From: Gammaproteobacteria bacterium
GTDB taxonomy: Bacteria; Pseudomonadota; Gammaproteobacteria; Pseudomonadales; Azotimanducaceae
Direction: 5' to 3'
Length of the DNA stretch: 49,632 nucleotides
Assembly (NCBI GenBank): GCA_026709365.1
Contig: JAPOTD010000131.1
Coordinates: 1 to 49,632 of the forward strand
Program-made: the position numbers and the translations under genes
Shown here: positions 16,270 through 24,600 of the stretch, piece by piece
How the letters are laid out: the number at the start of each line of letters is the position of its first letter
Position numbering within the stretch: the first letter of the stretch is position 1
The notes under the pieces: generated by a model
The model's database searches: none
What the model was told of the DNA's origin: nothing
The model's input: the letters and a program-made list of their open reading frames with translations, nothing else

Positions 16270-19083
16270 TCAGGTCGGACCGCCGCGAGCCCGATGCGCG
16301 AGGGCCCGTTCAATGTCGTCGAGCACCGCGGCCAGGCGGGTGCCGAGGTCCTGGGCGAGGAATCGAAGCACCAGATAGCCGTTCTGCTGCAGCAGAGCAT
16401 CCTTGCGCCGGTCGCGGCGGTAGGCGTCCACATCGGCTAGGTGCTGTGGCCCATCCAACTCAATCACGAGCCGGACGTCGGCAGCGAGGAAGTCCACTTC
16501 CATATGGCCGAGTTCGCAAAACGGGATCGCCAACCGAGCGTTGAGCTCGAACCGACCGCGAGTGTCCCGCCGGTCCTGTAGGCGCCTGAACAGGAAGGCC
16601 TCGCTGGCGCTGTGCACCCGGTGCGGATCCGAGCGCTCCGCGCTCAGCTCATCGGCGAGTTGAAGGAATAGGCCTGCGGCCTGCGCATCGACGCCATCGC
16701 GAGCCAGCCTTGACACGCTGGGTTCGAATCGCCGCTTCCAATCGGCGCGCGCTGGCAACTCAATGTCAGCTGGCCAGCCCGGCAGGGCGCTGGCGGGCCG
16801 TTCGACGGCGTAGCCTTGGGCTTCGTAGGCGCGGCGGCGCTTCTCGAACATGCGGGCGAGCATCGGCTCGTCCAGGTCAGCGTAGTCGTAAACGCGCACC
16901 TCACGCTTGCGCTCGTGCCGGCGGTGCAGGCGTCCAACGTACTGGGCGATGGTGCCTCGCCACGATACCGGCATGGTCAGGAACAGGGTGTCGAGGCGGG
17001 CTTGGTCGAAGCCCTCGCCGATGAACCGGCCAGTGGCCAGCACCACTTGCGACTCCGCGTTCTCCGCCATTCGCGCCAGCGACAGGGACAAAGCTCGCGG
17101 GCTCATTCCGCCGCGCAGCGAAACCACGTCCAGCCCAAGTTCGACTAGGCGGTTGGCCAGCCTGTCGAGGTGCTCCACCCGCTCCGTCAGCACCAAGGGC
17201 GCCCGCCCGGCCTGGACGCTCTCCGCCACGTCTTGGCAAATCGCTGCATTGCGGTCGTCATCGGCCATCATCTGGCCACACAGGCGAGCGAATTCGGTGC
17301 GCGGGTCGGCTTCCGAGTCCCCCGCCGCCCGAAACCCGGTGGGCCGCACCAGCACACGGCGGGAAAACGGCTGCGGGCTGGCCGAGTTGCGGCGGTCGGC
17401 TCGATGCCGCACGGGACCGCAGTGCAGGCAAACGATCGGGTGATGGCCGTCCTTGCGCACCACCGTTGCCGTCAGTCCCGCGACGTACCGCGCCTTGGCG
17501 CGGCTCACCAACAGCTCGAAGCTGCGCGCCGGAACATGGTGGCACTCGTCCACAATCAGGAAACCGTAGTCGGCCACGCGGTCGTCCACCTCGCCCTTCC
17601 TCGCCATGCTCTGCATCAGAACGACATCCACGGCCCCCGTGAGTTGCTTGCGTCGCCCGCTCAAGCGGCCGATGCCATCGTTGCCGATGTCCAGAAACTC
17701 CCCCAGCCGATCGATCCACTGCTGAAGCAATTGCTCGCGATGCACCACAACCAGCGTGTTGACGCCGCGTTGGGCGATCAGCCATGCCGCCACCACTGTC
17801 TTGCCAAACGCCGTGGCGGCAGCCAGAACGCCGGTGTCGTGGGACAGCATGGCCCGCGCAGCGGCCTCCTGATCCGGGCGCAGTTCGCCTTGGAATGACG
17901 CCTTGAGCGGTTTGCCGACGAATCGACGATCCTCGATCACCGGCTCCACCCCCAAGCCCCCAAGCAAGCTCTCCACCTCCTCAAGACAGCCGCGCGGCAA
18001 GCCGAGATGCATGGGCCCGTTCTCCACGCAGTCGATGATCCGCGGCTTTCCGTAGGTCGGCAGGCGCATGGCTTGGGCCCGGTGGAACTCCGGGTTCTGA
18101 AACGCGGCCAAGCGCATCAGCCTGGTGGCCAGCCCGGGCGGAAGGTCCGCCTTGGGGATGTAGATCCGGTCGGCCAGGACTAGCTCCAACGTCTCCGGCA
18201 GCGGCCCTGTCACCGGCGGGATCGACGGTCTGCGGGAGGGTGGCGCCAACCAAGGCGTCAGGGCGAATTCCTCGTCCTCGGCGACGCAGCGCACGCCCAG
18301 CACCCGCCCCTGCCTCTCCGCGCTGCTGACGAGGGCTTCCATTTTGCGGACTGGCATCCGTTCAAGCGACGACAGGAATGCCCACTGATCTGGATGGGGC
18401 TTGAGATCGTTGTCCACGAAGACACTGTTGCCATCGCGGCGGGGGCCGCCCTGCAGCGGCAGGGCGATCAGGTTGCCAAAGCCGCCGCGGGGCAGCGTGT
18501 CCTGGCTGGGAAAGAATCGATCATAGGAGCCGAATCCAAGATCGGGGCGTTGATCCATGGCGTCGGTCAGCAGCATCGCGCCCAAACGACGCGCAAGGCC
18601 GGCGGAAGCCGCTTCGGTGAAGAAGATCCAAACATGGCCGCCCGCTCCCGAACGGGAGCGTTCCAGCGCAGCCGGGACCTGCCGATGGCCAGCCGCATTC
18701 AGGTAGGCCCTCGCGTCGGCGGTCCAAGTGTCCCCATCGAAGTCCACCGCCAGAAAGTGGCAGGTTTCGTCAAGCAACATCGGATACACGCCCATCACGA
18801 AAGGCTTGCCGCCATCGTCCGCGCCGGACAGGTGCCAACGAATCACGTCGTCGCGTACCGCCAGAAAGCGACGATTGGGGCACTCGGCGCATTTGATCCG
18901 GGGCTTGCCGCAAACTCCCGGCACCCACTCATTCCCGCAAGCGGGCGCGTAGCCTGACCGCCCGGCCCGGCTCTCGAAGCGTCGCGGATAGACGTCCTCC
19001 CGGCCGCGGAACAGGCTGCGGAAGAGGGCAATTTTGAGGCTGGGGGCCGACTGGCGATCAACGCCGCCGAATGTCGGCGTCAT
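16270..19083 (-). CDS. Primase-helicase-nuclease fusion (TOTE conflict-like)
   Basis: 937 residues from ATG 19083, which overlaps the upstream stop (ATGA). Domains in order: a Cys4 zinc site (C49, C58, C65, C68); an archaeo-eukaryotic-primase-like domain with VDFDGD (D114, D116) and GGHVWIFF (H150); a linker; a superfamily II helicase with AAATAFGKT (421-429), DECHH (512-516), GLTAT (536-540) and QYVGRLHR (714-721); and a C-terminal DUF559/Vsr-like nuclease (about 845-930) with MEVDF, VIELDGPQH, RRKDALL and LVLRF. The helicase resembles the ERCC3/XPB branch. The zinc-primase-helicase order recalls TOTE conflict proteins, thought to act against invading DNA. An extra CLHCG (552-556) sits between the helicase lobes. 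All key catalytic motifs appear intact. Confidence 0.85.
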   Translation of the reverse strand: MTPTFGGVDRQSAPSLKIALFRSLFRGREDVYPRRFESRAGRSGYAPACGNEWVPGVCGKPRIKCAECPNRRFLAVRDDVIRWHLSGADDGGKPFVMGVYPMLLDETCHFLAVDFDGDTWTADARAYLNAAGHRQVPAALERSRSGAGGHVWIFFTEAASAGLARRLGAMLLTDAMDQRPDLGFGSYDRFFPSQDTLPRGGFGNLIALPLQGGPRRDGNSVFVDNDLKPHPDQWAFLSSLERMPVRKMEALVSSAERQGRVLGVRCVAEDEEFALTPWLAPPSRRPSIPPVTGPLPETLELVLADRIYIPKADLPPGLATRLMRLAAFQNPEFHRAQAMRLPTYGKPRIIDCVENGPMHLGLPRGCLEEVESLLGGLGVEPVIEDRRFVGKPLKASFQGELRPDQEAAARAMLSHDTGVLAAATAFGKTVVAAWLIAQRGVNTLVVVHREQLLQQWIDRLGEFLDIGNDGIGRLSGRRKQLTGAVDVVLMQSMARKGEVDDRVADYGFLIVDECHHVPARSFELLVSRAKARYVAGLTATVVRKDGHHPIVCLHCGPVRHRADRRNSASPQPFSRRVLVRPTGFRAAGDSEADPRTEFARLCGQMMADDDRNAAICQDVAESVQAGRAPLVLTERVEHLDRLANRLVELGLDVVSLRGGMSPRALSLSLARMAENAESQVVLATGRFIGEGFDQARLDTLFLTMPVSWRGTIAQYVGRLHRRHERKREVRVYDYADLDEPMLARMFEKRRRAYEAQGYAVERPASALPGWPADIELPARADWKRRFEPSVSRLARDGVDAQAAGLFLQLADELSAERSDPHRVHSASEAFLFRRLQDRRDTRGRFELNARLAIPFCELGHMEVDFLAADVRLVIELDGPQHLADVDAYRRDRRKDALLQQNGYLVLRFLAQDLGTRLAAVLDDIERALAHRARGGPT

Positions 19084-20402
19084 AGCTGGCTGCCGAGGCA
19101 GCGCACCTCCCAAGGGGTTATCCATTCCCGGAAGTCCTCAAGCTCGCTCCGCTTCACGTCAACGTACGCATTGATGAACGCTGTGGAGAGCAGTTCCGCT
19201 AGGCGGCGGTTGGCGGCCAATGCGCGCAGCGCTTGGCTGAGGTCGCCGGGCAGGGTGGTGGGGGCTTCGTAGGCGTCGCCGCCGTGGGGCTGGGTGGGCT
19301 CCACGCGGTCCTGCATGCCCAGCCATCCGCAGGCCAGCGTGGTGGCCGTGAGCAGGTACGGATTGACGTCCGCGCCCGCCACCCGGTTCTCCACGCGCCC
19401 TCCGGCCAGCGGGCTTTGCGGCACCCGCAGGCCCGCAGTGCGGTTGTCATAGCCCCATTCCAGGTTGATCGGGGCGGACAGGTCCGGCACGAAGCGCTTG
19501 AAGCTGTTGACGTTTGGAGCGATCAGCGCGAAGGCTTCCGGCAGCCAAGTCTGCAGCCCGCCGATGAAGTGGCGCAGGGCGGCCGGCGCCCGCCCGTCCT
19601 CCAAGGCGAAGATGTTGGCCCCCTCGCCGTTGGCGACGCTGCAATGGAGGTGGGCGCCGCTGCCCGGCACCCGCTCCAAGGGCTTGGCCATGAAGCTTGC
19701 CAGATGGCCGTGCCGCAGGGCGCAGGCCTTGACCAGGCGCTTCAACAGAAACAGCTGGTCGGCCCGGCGCAAGGGGTCTCCGTGGTCCAGGTTGAGTTCA
19801 ATCTGCGCCGGGCCCACTTCATGCACGAAGGCGCTGAGCGGCAGGCCGACTGCCTTGCCCTGCGCCTTCACGTCATCCAGAAAGGGTTGGTACTTGTCCA
19901 GGGCGTCGATGCTGAACGCCTCGCCGCCGAACTCGGCGTGGCCGTGGAGACCCGGCGCGCAGGCAAGCGCCAAGGCATCCCGCTGCGGCGGATCGAGCAG
20001 GTAGAACTCCAGTTCCGGCGCCACGACGGGATGCAGGTGGGCATCCGCGTAAACTGCCAAAACCCGCTTTAGGACCGTGCGGCTGTCGTAGGGAACGGCA
20101 GCGCCCGATTTGTCCAAGGCATCACAGATCACCTGGCCGTGGTCGCCCGGCTTCCAAGGGCAGGCGCTGTAGCTTGACCAATCGGGACGCAGGATCAGGT
20201 CCTCGTCCCTGGGGTTGTACCGCTCCATGGATCCCTTGGAGTAATGGCCGGTGATGGTTTGGAAGAACACCGCGGCGGCGAATTGCGCTGGGTCGCCGCC
20301 TTCCAAGGCGCTCGCTTGCACCGTCTTGCCGCGGGGCACGCCGTTGACGTCGGCGAGCAGCAGATCCAAGGTGGATGCCGGTTCAGCGGGTTTATCGCTC
20401 AT
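19080..20402 (-). CDS. Glutamine synthetase-family ligase (PuuA-like)
   Basis: 440 residues. The glutamine-synthetase catalytic domain is visible: VVAPELEFYLLDPP, VHEVGPAQIELNLDHGDPL, ERVPGSGAHLHCS, NVNSFKRF, NLEWGYDNRTAGLRVP and GRVENRVAGADVNPYLL. The short N-terminal part (LADVNGVPRGKTV) and the WGxDNRTAGLRVP variant fit gamma-glutamylpolyamine or related amide synthetases such as PuuA rather than GlnA, which is longer at the C-terminus and has an adenylylation site. It would join glutamate to an amine using ATP. It starts 14 bases after the amidohydrolase gene and ends overlapping the helicase start, so all three are probably one transcript. Confidence 0.88.
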   Translation of the reverse strand: MSDKPAEPASTLDLLLADVNGVPRGKTVQASALEGGDPAQFAAAVFFQTITGHYSKGSMERYNPRDEDLILRPDWSSYSACPWKPGDHGQVICDALDKSGAAVPYDSRTVLKRVLAVYADAHLHPVVAPELEFYLLDPPQRDALALACAPGLHGHAEFGGEAFSIDALDKYQPFLDDVKAQGKAVGLPLSAFVHEVGPAQIELNLDHGDPLRRADQLFLLKRLVKACALRHGHLASFMAKPLERVPGSGAHLHCSVANGEGANIFALEDGRAPAALRHFIGGLQTWLPEAFALIAPNVNSFKRFVPDLSAPINLEWGYDNRTAGLRVPQSPLAGGRVENRVAGADVNPYLLTATTLACGWLGMQDRVEPTQPHGGDAYEAPTTLPGDLSQALRALAANRRLAELLSTAFINAYVDVKRSELEDFREWITPWEVRCLGSQL

Positions 20403-20416
20403 CCTTCCACCGCCTC

Positions 20417-22096
20417 TTAGGGCTGCAGTGGGCGCGGATGGACAATCCGGCCGTCGAACAGCGTCATGGTCACCTCCACCTCGCCAATCTCCCGCGCCGC
20501 GATGCTGAACAGGTCCTTCTCCAGAACCACTAGGTCCGCCGCCATGCCCGGCTTGATGACGCCGGTTTCGTCCTCCTGATGCATCAGCCAGGCGCCGTTG
20601 GCCGTGTAGGCCCGCAGCATGGTGTCCAGGCTCACCGCCTCGCTGGCGTTGAGCGCGCCTTGGATCTTTCCGGACGGATCCTGCCGGGTCAGGGCCGTCT
20701 CGATGGCCACCAAGGGGTTCAGCGAGGACACCGGCCAGTCGCTGCCCGCGGCAATCCGGGCGCCTGACCGCTCCAAGGAGCCGATGGGGTACATCCCCTC
20801 GACCCGCTCGGGGCCTAGCGCCGGCAGGTTGATGTCAGTGATGTAGGCATCCGGATAAGCCCACAGCGCCTGAAAGTTGGCCGTGACGCCCAATGCCGCA
20901 AAGCGGGGATAGTCGGCGGGATCGACCAGCTGCAGGTGGGAGATGTGATGGCGATTGTCCGAGGGGCCGTTTCGGTCGATGGCCCGCTCAATGGCGTCCA
21001 AGGCCACCCGAACCGCGCGGTCGCCAATGGCGTGAAAGTGGGCCTGTGCGCCGCGGGCGTCCAGCGCCACTACCCGCGCCGCCAGCTCATCCGCCGGAAT
21101 GACCAGCATGCCGGTGCCGCCGCCCTCGCCGAGATACGGCTGCAGCAGGGCGGCGGTTTCGCCTTCGAGCACGCCGTCAACGAAGAGCTTGGCGGCGTCC
21201 CGGCGCAGGCGCTGGCCGCTGCCCCGATCCTCCGTGCGAATCAGCGACTCGTCCGGCGCCCACTTCAAGGCGCTCGATACGGGCGCCGACAGCACCACGC
21301 GCGCGCTCAGCCCACCCGCCGCCTCAAGCCCTTGCCAAGCCGCCCACTCATCGGCGGTGGTGGCCGCGTCAATCATGGAAGTGATGCCGAACTCATTGGC
21401 CAAGGCAACCGCTCGACGGGTGGCTTCCAAGCGGTCGTCAGCCGTAAGCGGCGGGACAATCGCTTCGACCAAGCCTTGGGCGGACTCCCGCAGCGTGCCC
21501 GAGGGCGCACCGTTCCGGTCCCGCTCGATGACGCCTTGGGGCGGATTTGGCGTCTGCGCATCAATGCCCGCCATCGCCAGCGCCTTGGAGTTCGCCCAGG
21601 ACGAGTGGCCGTCCGCGCCGCGCAGGAACATGGGACGATCGGCATTGACCTCATCAAGCAGTGCCTTGGACGGATTGGCATCGGCGAACAGCGACAGCTC
21701 CCAGCCGCCGCCCACCAGCCAACCATCCTCCGGCAGTGCCGCGTCGCATGCCGCCACCAAGGCGGTCAAGGCCGCCGCGCTGTCCGCGCCGCTGAGGTCG
21801 CACTGCATGAGCTGGATGCCCCCGTACATCGGATGCACGTGTACGTCGTGAAAGCCGGGCAGCACCATGCGCCCGCCGAGTTCGAAGACCTGGCCCCGAA
21901 AGTGGCTGAGCACTTCGTCGTCGTTGCCAACGGCAACGATGCGGCCATCCCGTATCGCCACGGTCTCGGCCCAAGGCTTGGACTCATCCAAGGTGTACAC
22001 CCGGCCCGCGCTGAGAATCAGGTCGGCTGGCTGCGGCGCCTGACCGCAACCCGACAGCCAAGCGGCGACGGCCAGAAAAACGAGTGGACTGCGCAT
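20417..22096 (-). CDS. YtcJ-like amidohydrolase lipoprotein
   Basis: 559 residues from ATG 22096; a longer in-frame start at 22132 would put basic residues before the signal. The signal sequence ends in a lipobox (LSGC, Cys near 17), so the enzyme is probably membrane-anchored. Amidohydrolase marks are VLPGFHDVHVHPMYGG (metal His pair), GADGHSSWANS, FHAIGDRAVRVALDAIE, HHISHLQLVDP, AAGSDWPVSSLNP and the closing GMAADLVVLEKDLFSI. This is the YtcJ/N-substituted formamide deformylase branch. The substrate is unknown. It is the first gene of a minus-strand operon and is divergent from an aminotransferase, which suggests a shared amine or amide breakdown route. Confidence 0.92.
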   Translation of the reverse strand: MRSPLVFLAVAAWLSGCGQAPQPADLILSAGRVYTLDESKPWAETVAIRDGRIVAVGNDDEVLSHFRGQVFELGGRMVLPGFHDVHVHPMYGGIQLMQCDLSGADSAAALTALVAACDAALPEDGWLVGGGWELSLFADANPSKALLDEVNADRPMFLRGADGHSSWANSKALAMAGIDAQTPNPPQGVIERDRNGAPSGTLRESAQGLVEAIVPPLTADDRLEATRRAVALANEFGITSMIDAATTADEWAAWQGLEAAGGLSARVVLSAPVSSALKWAPDESLIRTEDRGSGQRLRRDAAKLFVDGVLEGETAALLQPYLGEGGGTGMLVIPADELAARVVALDARGAQAHFHAIGDRAVRVALDAIERAIDRNGPSDNRHHISHLQLVDPADYPRFAALGVTANFQALWAYPDAYITDINLPALGPERVEGMYPIGSLERSGARIAAGSDWPVSSLNPLVAIETALTRQDPSGKIQGALNASEAVSLDTMLRAYTANGAWLMHQEDETGVIKPGMAADLVVLEKDLFSIAAREIGEVEVTMTLFDGRIVHPRPLQP

Positions 22097-22133
22097 GATG
22101 GGCCATTGTGAAGGCCGGGCACGGCTTGTCAAT

Positions 22134-22336
22134 GCGCCTCCCGCCCAGAGGGCGAGAGGCGGTTGGAGTTTCGCTGCGCGAAACTCCGCGCTTGTCCCTT
22201 GGATCAGTCTCCGAACTGTTTTTGAGACCGCACATGCGCGCCCGCAGAGCGGGCGCGGATGGAGTTTCGCTGACGCGAAACTCCGCGCTCATCGCTTAAG
22301 TCAGTTTCCCCAACTGCTTTTGAGTCCGCAAACTGC
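22134..22336 (+). repeat. Tandem pair of REP-like double-hairpin elements (copies A and B)
   Basis: Two copies in the same orientation, 96 bases apart. Copy A: an imperfect hairpin (about 22136-22160), a perfect 10-base hairpin GGAGTTTCGC (22165-22174)/GCGAAACTCC (22178-22187), then a tail (22188-22236) containing GGATCAG and TTTTTGAG. Copy B: a 9-base hairpin CGCGCCCGC (22237-22245)/GCGGGCGCG (22249-22257), the second hairpin GGAGTTTCGC (22261-22270)/GCGAAACTCC (22275-22284), and a matching tail to 22336. They fill the space between two divergent genes. Confidence 0.8.
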
Positions 22337-22374
22337 AGCGTCTTGCCTCGCGCAGCGGATCGCGTTCGCTGAAA

Positions 22375-22403
22375 TTGAGCGCAGGGTGCGATGCTGGCAT
22401 AGT
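22375..22403 (+). promoter_or_regulatory. Candidate promoter of the aminotransferase gene
   Basis: TTGAGC (22375-22380) and CATAGT (22398-22403) with a 17-base spacer, about 50 bases before the start codon. It lies directly after the second REP-like copy. Confidence 0.45.
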
Positions 22404-22456
22404 GTGCCGCTCAGTTCCTGCCCGGCACGGATTGAAGACAACATGGGACTTAGCAG

Positions 22457-23824
22457 ATGAAGCAGACCATCGCCAACGTTCTCGACGAATCCGACCGCGC
22501 CGCGCTGCTGCACCCCTTCACCGACTTCGCCGCCCACAAGCGCACCGGCGGGCGGGCCTTCGTGGCCGCTGAGCACATCTACCTGACCGATGCCCAGGGC
22601 AAGCGGTACCTGGACGGCATGTCGGGCCTGTGGTGCGTGAACCTTGGCTACAGCCAGCCTAGGATCGTGCGCGCCGTCACCGAGCAACTTGAGCGGCTGC
22701 CCTACTACAACAGTTTCTTCAACTGCACCACCGACACCACCATCGAGATGGCGTCGCGCCTGACGGCGGTGCTGCCGGAAGGGTTCAACCACGTCTTCTT
22801 CACCAATTCAGGCTCCGAGGCCAACGACACCAACATCCGCTTGGTCCACCGCTACTTCGACCTCATCGGCCAGCCGCACCGAAAGCTCGTCATCAGCCGC
22901 AAGAACGCCTACCACGGCAGCACAATCGCCGCCGCCAGCCTCGGCGGCATGAGCAGCATGCACAAGCAGTTCACCGGCCTGCCCTACGTCCATCACATCG
23001 AGCAGCCCTATGCCTTCGAGAATGCCGGCGAACTCGACGAGGAGGCCTACGGCAAGGCGGCGGCGCGGCTTCTGTCGGACAAGATCGACGAACTCGGCGA
23101 GGCCAACGTCGCCGCCTTCATCGCCGAGCCCGTGCAAGGCGCCGGCGGTGTGATCATCCCGCCGCCCAACTACTTGGCCGAAATAGGCCGCATCTGCGCC
23201 GAGCGCGGAGTGCTGCTGATCAGCGATGAAGTCATCTGCGGCTTCGGCCGCACCGGCGAGTGGTTCGGCTGCCAGACCTATGGCGTGCAGCCGGACCTGA
23301 TCACCTTCGCCAAGGCCGTCACCAATGGCTTTCAGGCCCTGGGCGGCGTGGCGGTTGCCGACAAGGTGGCGGACGTGATCACCGCCGAGGGTGGCGAATT
23401 CGCCCACGGCTTCACCTATTCTGGACATCCAGTGGCCTGCGCGGCGGGCGTTGCCACCTTGGACATCTACCGCGAAACCGCCATCGTGGAACAGGTGCGG
23501 CAGGACACTGCCCACCACTGGCGCAAGCGCTGGAGCGCGCTCATCGACCATCCCATCGTCGGCGAGGCCCGCACCCAAGGCCTGTTCGGCGCCTTGGAAC
23601 TGGTGCGGGACAAGGCCAGCCGACAGCGCCTCGATGCGGACCACCGCGCCGCCATCCACTGCCGCAACGCCGCCATCGACAACGGCCTGATGGTCCGGCA
23701 AGTGGGCGACACCATCATCAGCGCCCCGCCGCTGATCATCAGCCGCGAAGAGATCGACCTGCTGATCGAGCGCTTGAGCATCGCCTTGGACGCCACCGCT
23801 AGGCACTATGGGCTGAACACATAG
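22457..23824 (+). CDS. Class III (omega) aminotransferase
   Basis: 455 residues, PLP-dependent, fold type I. Motifs are LDGMSGLWCVNLGYSQPRI, FTNSGSEANDTNIRLVH (PLP phosphate site), AYHGST, AFIAEPVQGAGGVIIPP, LLISDEVICGFGRTG (Asp binding the pyridine ring) and LITFAKAVTNGFQALGGV (catalytic Lys in TFAKA). The closest types I know are putrescine- or beta-alanine-pyruvate aminotransferases (SpuC-like), which remove terminal amino groups. Next to a PuuA-like ligase this points to polyamine or other amine breakdown, but the actual amine is not readable. The ribosome binding site is weak. Confidence 0.93.
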   Translation: MKQTIANVLDESDRAALLHPFTDFAAHKRTGGRAFVAAEHIYLTDAQGKRYLDGMSGLWCVNLGYSQPRIVRAVTEQLERLPYYNSFFNCTTDTTIEMASRLTAVLPEGFNHVFFTNSGSEANDTNIRLVHRYFDLIGQPHRKLVISRKNAYHGSTIAAASLGGMSSMHKQFTGLPYVHHIEQPYAFENAGELDEEAYGKAAARLLSDKIDELGEANVAAFIAEPVQGAGGVIIPPPNYLAEIGRICAERGVLLISDEVICGFGRTGEWFGCQTYGVQPDLITFAKAVTNGFQALGGVAVADKVADVITAEGGEFAHGFTYSGHPVACAAGVATLDIYRETAIVEQVRQDTAHHWRKRWSALIDHPIVGEARTQGLFGALELVRDKASRQRLDADHRAAIHCRNAAIDNGLMVRQVGDTIISAPPLIISREEIDLLIERLSIALDATARHYGLNT

Positions 23825-23917
23825 TCGGGCGTCGAGAGTTGGGTTTGCTATCAAAAAAGGAGCGCCCAGTGAGTTGCTGAGTGACTGTCCCGGAGCCGGT
23901 GGCCAACCGGCGGGTTG

Positions 23918-23947
23918 TTGACGTTGTTGTTGTGGGCGTCATATAGT
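23918..23947 (+). promoter_or_regulatory. Strong sigma-70-type promoter for the small DUF1640-like gene
   Basis: TTGACG (23918-23923) and TATAGT (23942-23947), each five of six to consensus, are 18 bases apart. The spacer includes a GTT-rich run. The start codon is about 33 bases downstream of the -10. Confidence 0.65.
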
Positions 23948-23979
23948 CCCTACGACCCTGATGATTCGGGAGAGTGGCC

Positions 23980-24204
23980 ATGGCGATTCACATCGACACG
24001 GCAGAAGCCATCAATGACTTGCGTGCAGCGAACTTGTCGGAACAGCAGGCCACGGCCATCGTGCGCGTGGTCGTCAAAGCCCAAGATGGGTTGGTGACCA
24101 AGGACTACCTTGATGCTCGGCTCGCCACCCAGACCACGCAACTGGTAGTAACTGCCGTTTCCGTTGCGGCGGTCGCGATAGCGGTTGCGAAATGGGTTCT
24201 TTAG
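23980..24204 (+). CDS. Small membrane-tethered DUF1640/CCDC90-like protein
   Basis: 74 residues from ATG 23980, chosen over GTG 23974 because GGGAG is correctly spaced from it. The N-terminal part (DTAEAINDLRAANLSEQQAT) resembles the start of DUF1640/CCDC90 proteins, whose coiled coil normally runs for 60-100 residues. Here the coil is very short (about 30-48), followed by a single membrane segment (LVVTAVSVAAVAIAVAKWVL) at the C-terminus. Such proteins are often found in mobile or phage-rich regions; their function in bacteria is not known. Its own strong promoter suggests it is expressed as a single gene. Confidence 0.7.
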   Translation: MAIHIDTAEAINDLRAANLSEQQATAIVRVVVKAQDGLVTKDYLDARLATQTTQLVVTAVSVAAVAIAVAKWVL

Positions 24205-24600
24205 CCACCACTCCTTAGAAATCACTCGTAGCGCCGCCCCCGCGTAACCACTGGTCGCCCCTCCACGCTTGCTTTGCGGCCGAGCTACCCCCAAGCCCCG
24301 CCCAGGCGCTGCAAATCCCAACTGAACCCAACCAAAAGACACGGGGTTCACGCTCCGAAGCAATTTGCGACAATTGCGCTTATCGTGACTCCGAAGGTCG
24401 AGAAATGACCGCCCGATCCCGGCGCTTCTCCCGCCGTTGGCAGCGGACTTCGCGGGCGGGAACGTCCGCGACCGGCGGCACCTCCGCGCCAAGCGCGGCG
24501 AACAGGCTGGCCTGGTCCGCTTCGCCCACGAACCAGCTCCCGTCCAACGGGGCCGCGACCAGCGCGTTTGCGGACCTTGCGGCGCAGCGCCCCGATGGCT
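24205..24600 (-). other. No start-bearing gene; coding-like minus-strand frame at 24380-24600
   Basis: 24205-24370 shows nothing recognisable. On the minus strand a frame ending at 24380 reads NALVAAPLDGSWFVGEADQA, then SLFAALGAEVPPVADVPARE, with regular third-position G/C. It lacks a good start and is in a different phase from the gene upstream (24601-25155), so it may be a remnant, a frameshifted extension of that gene, or chance. Confidence 0.3.
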
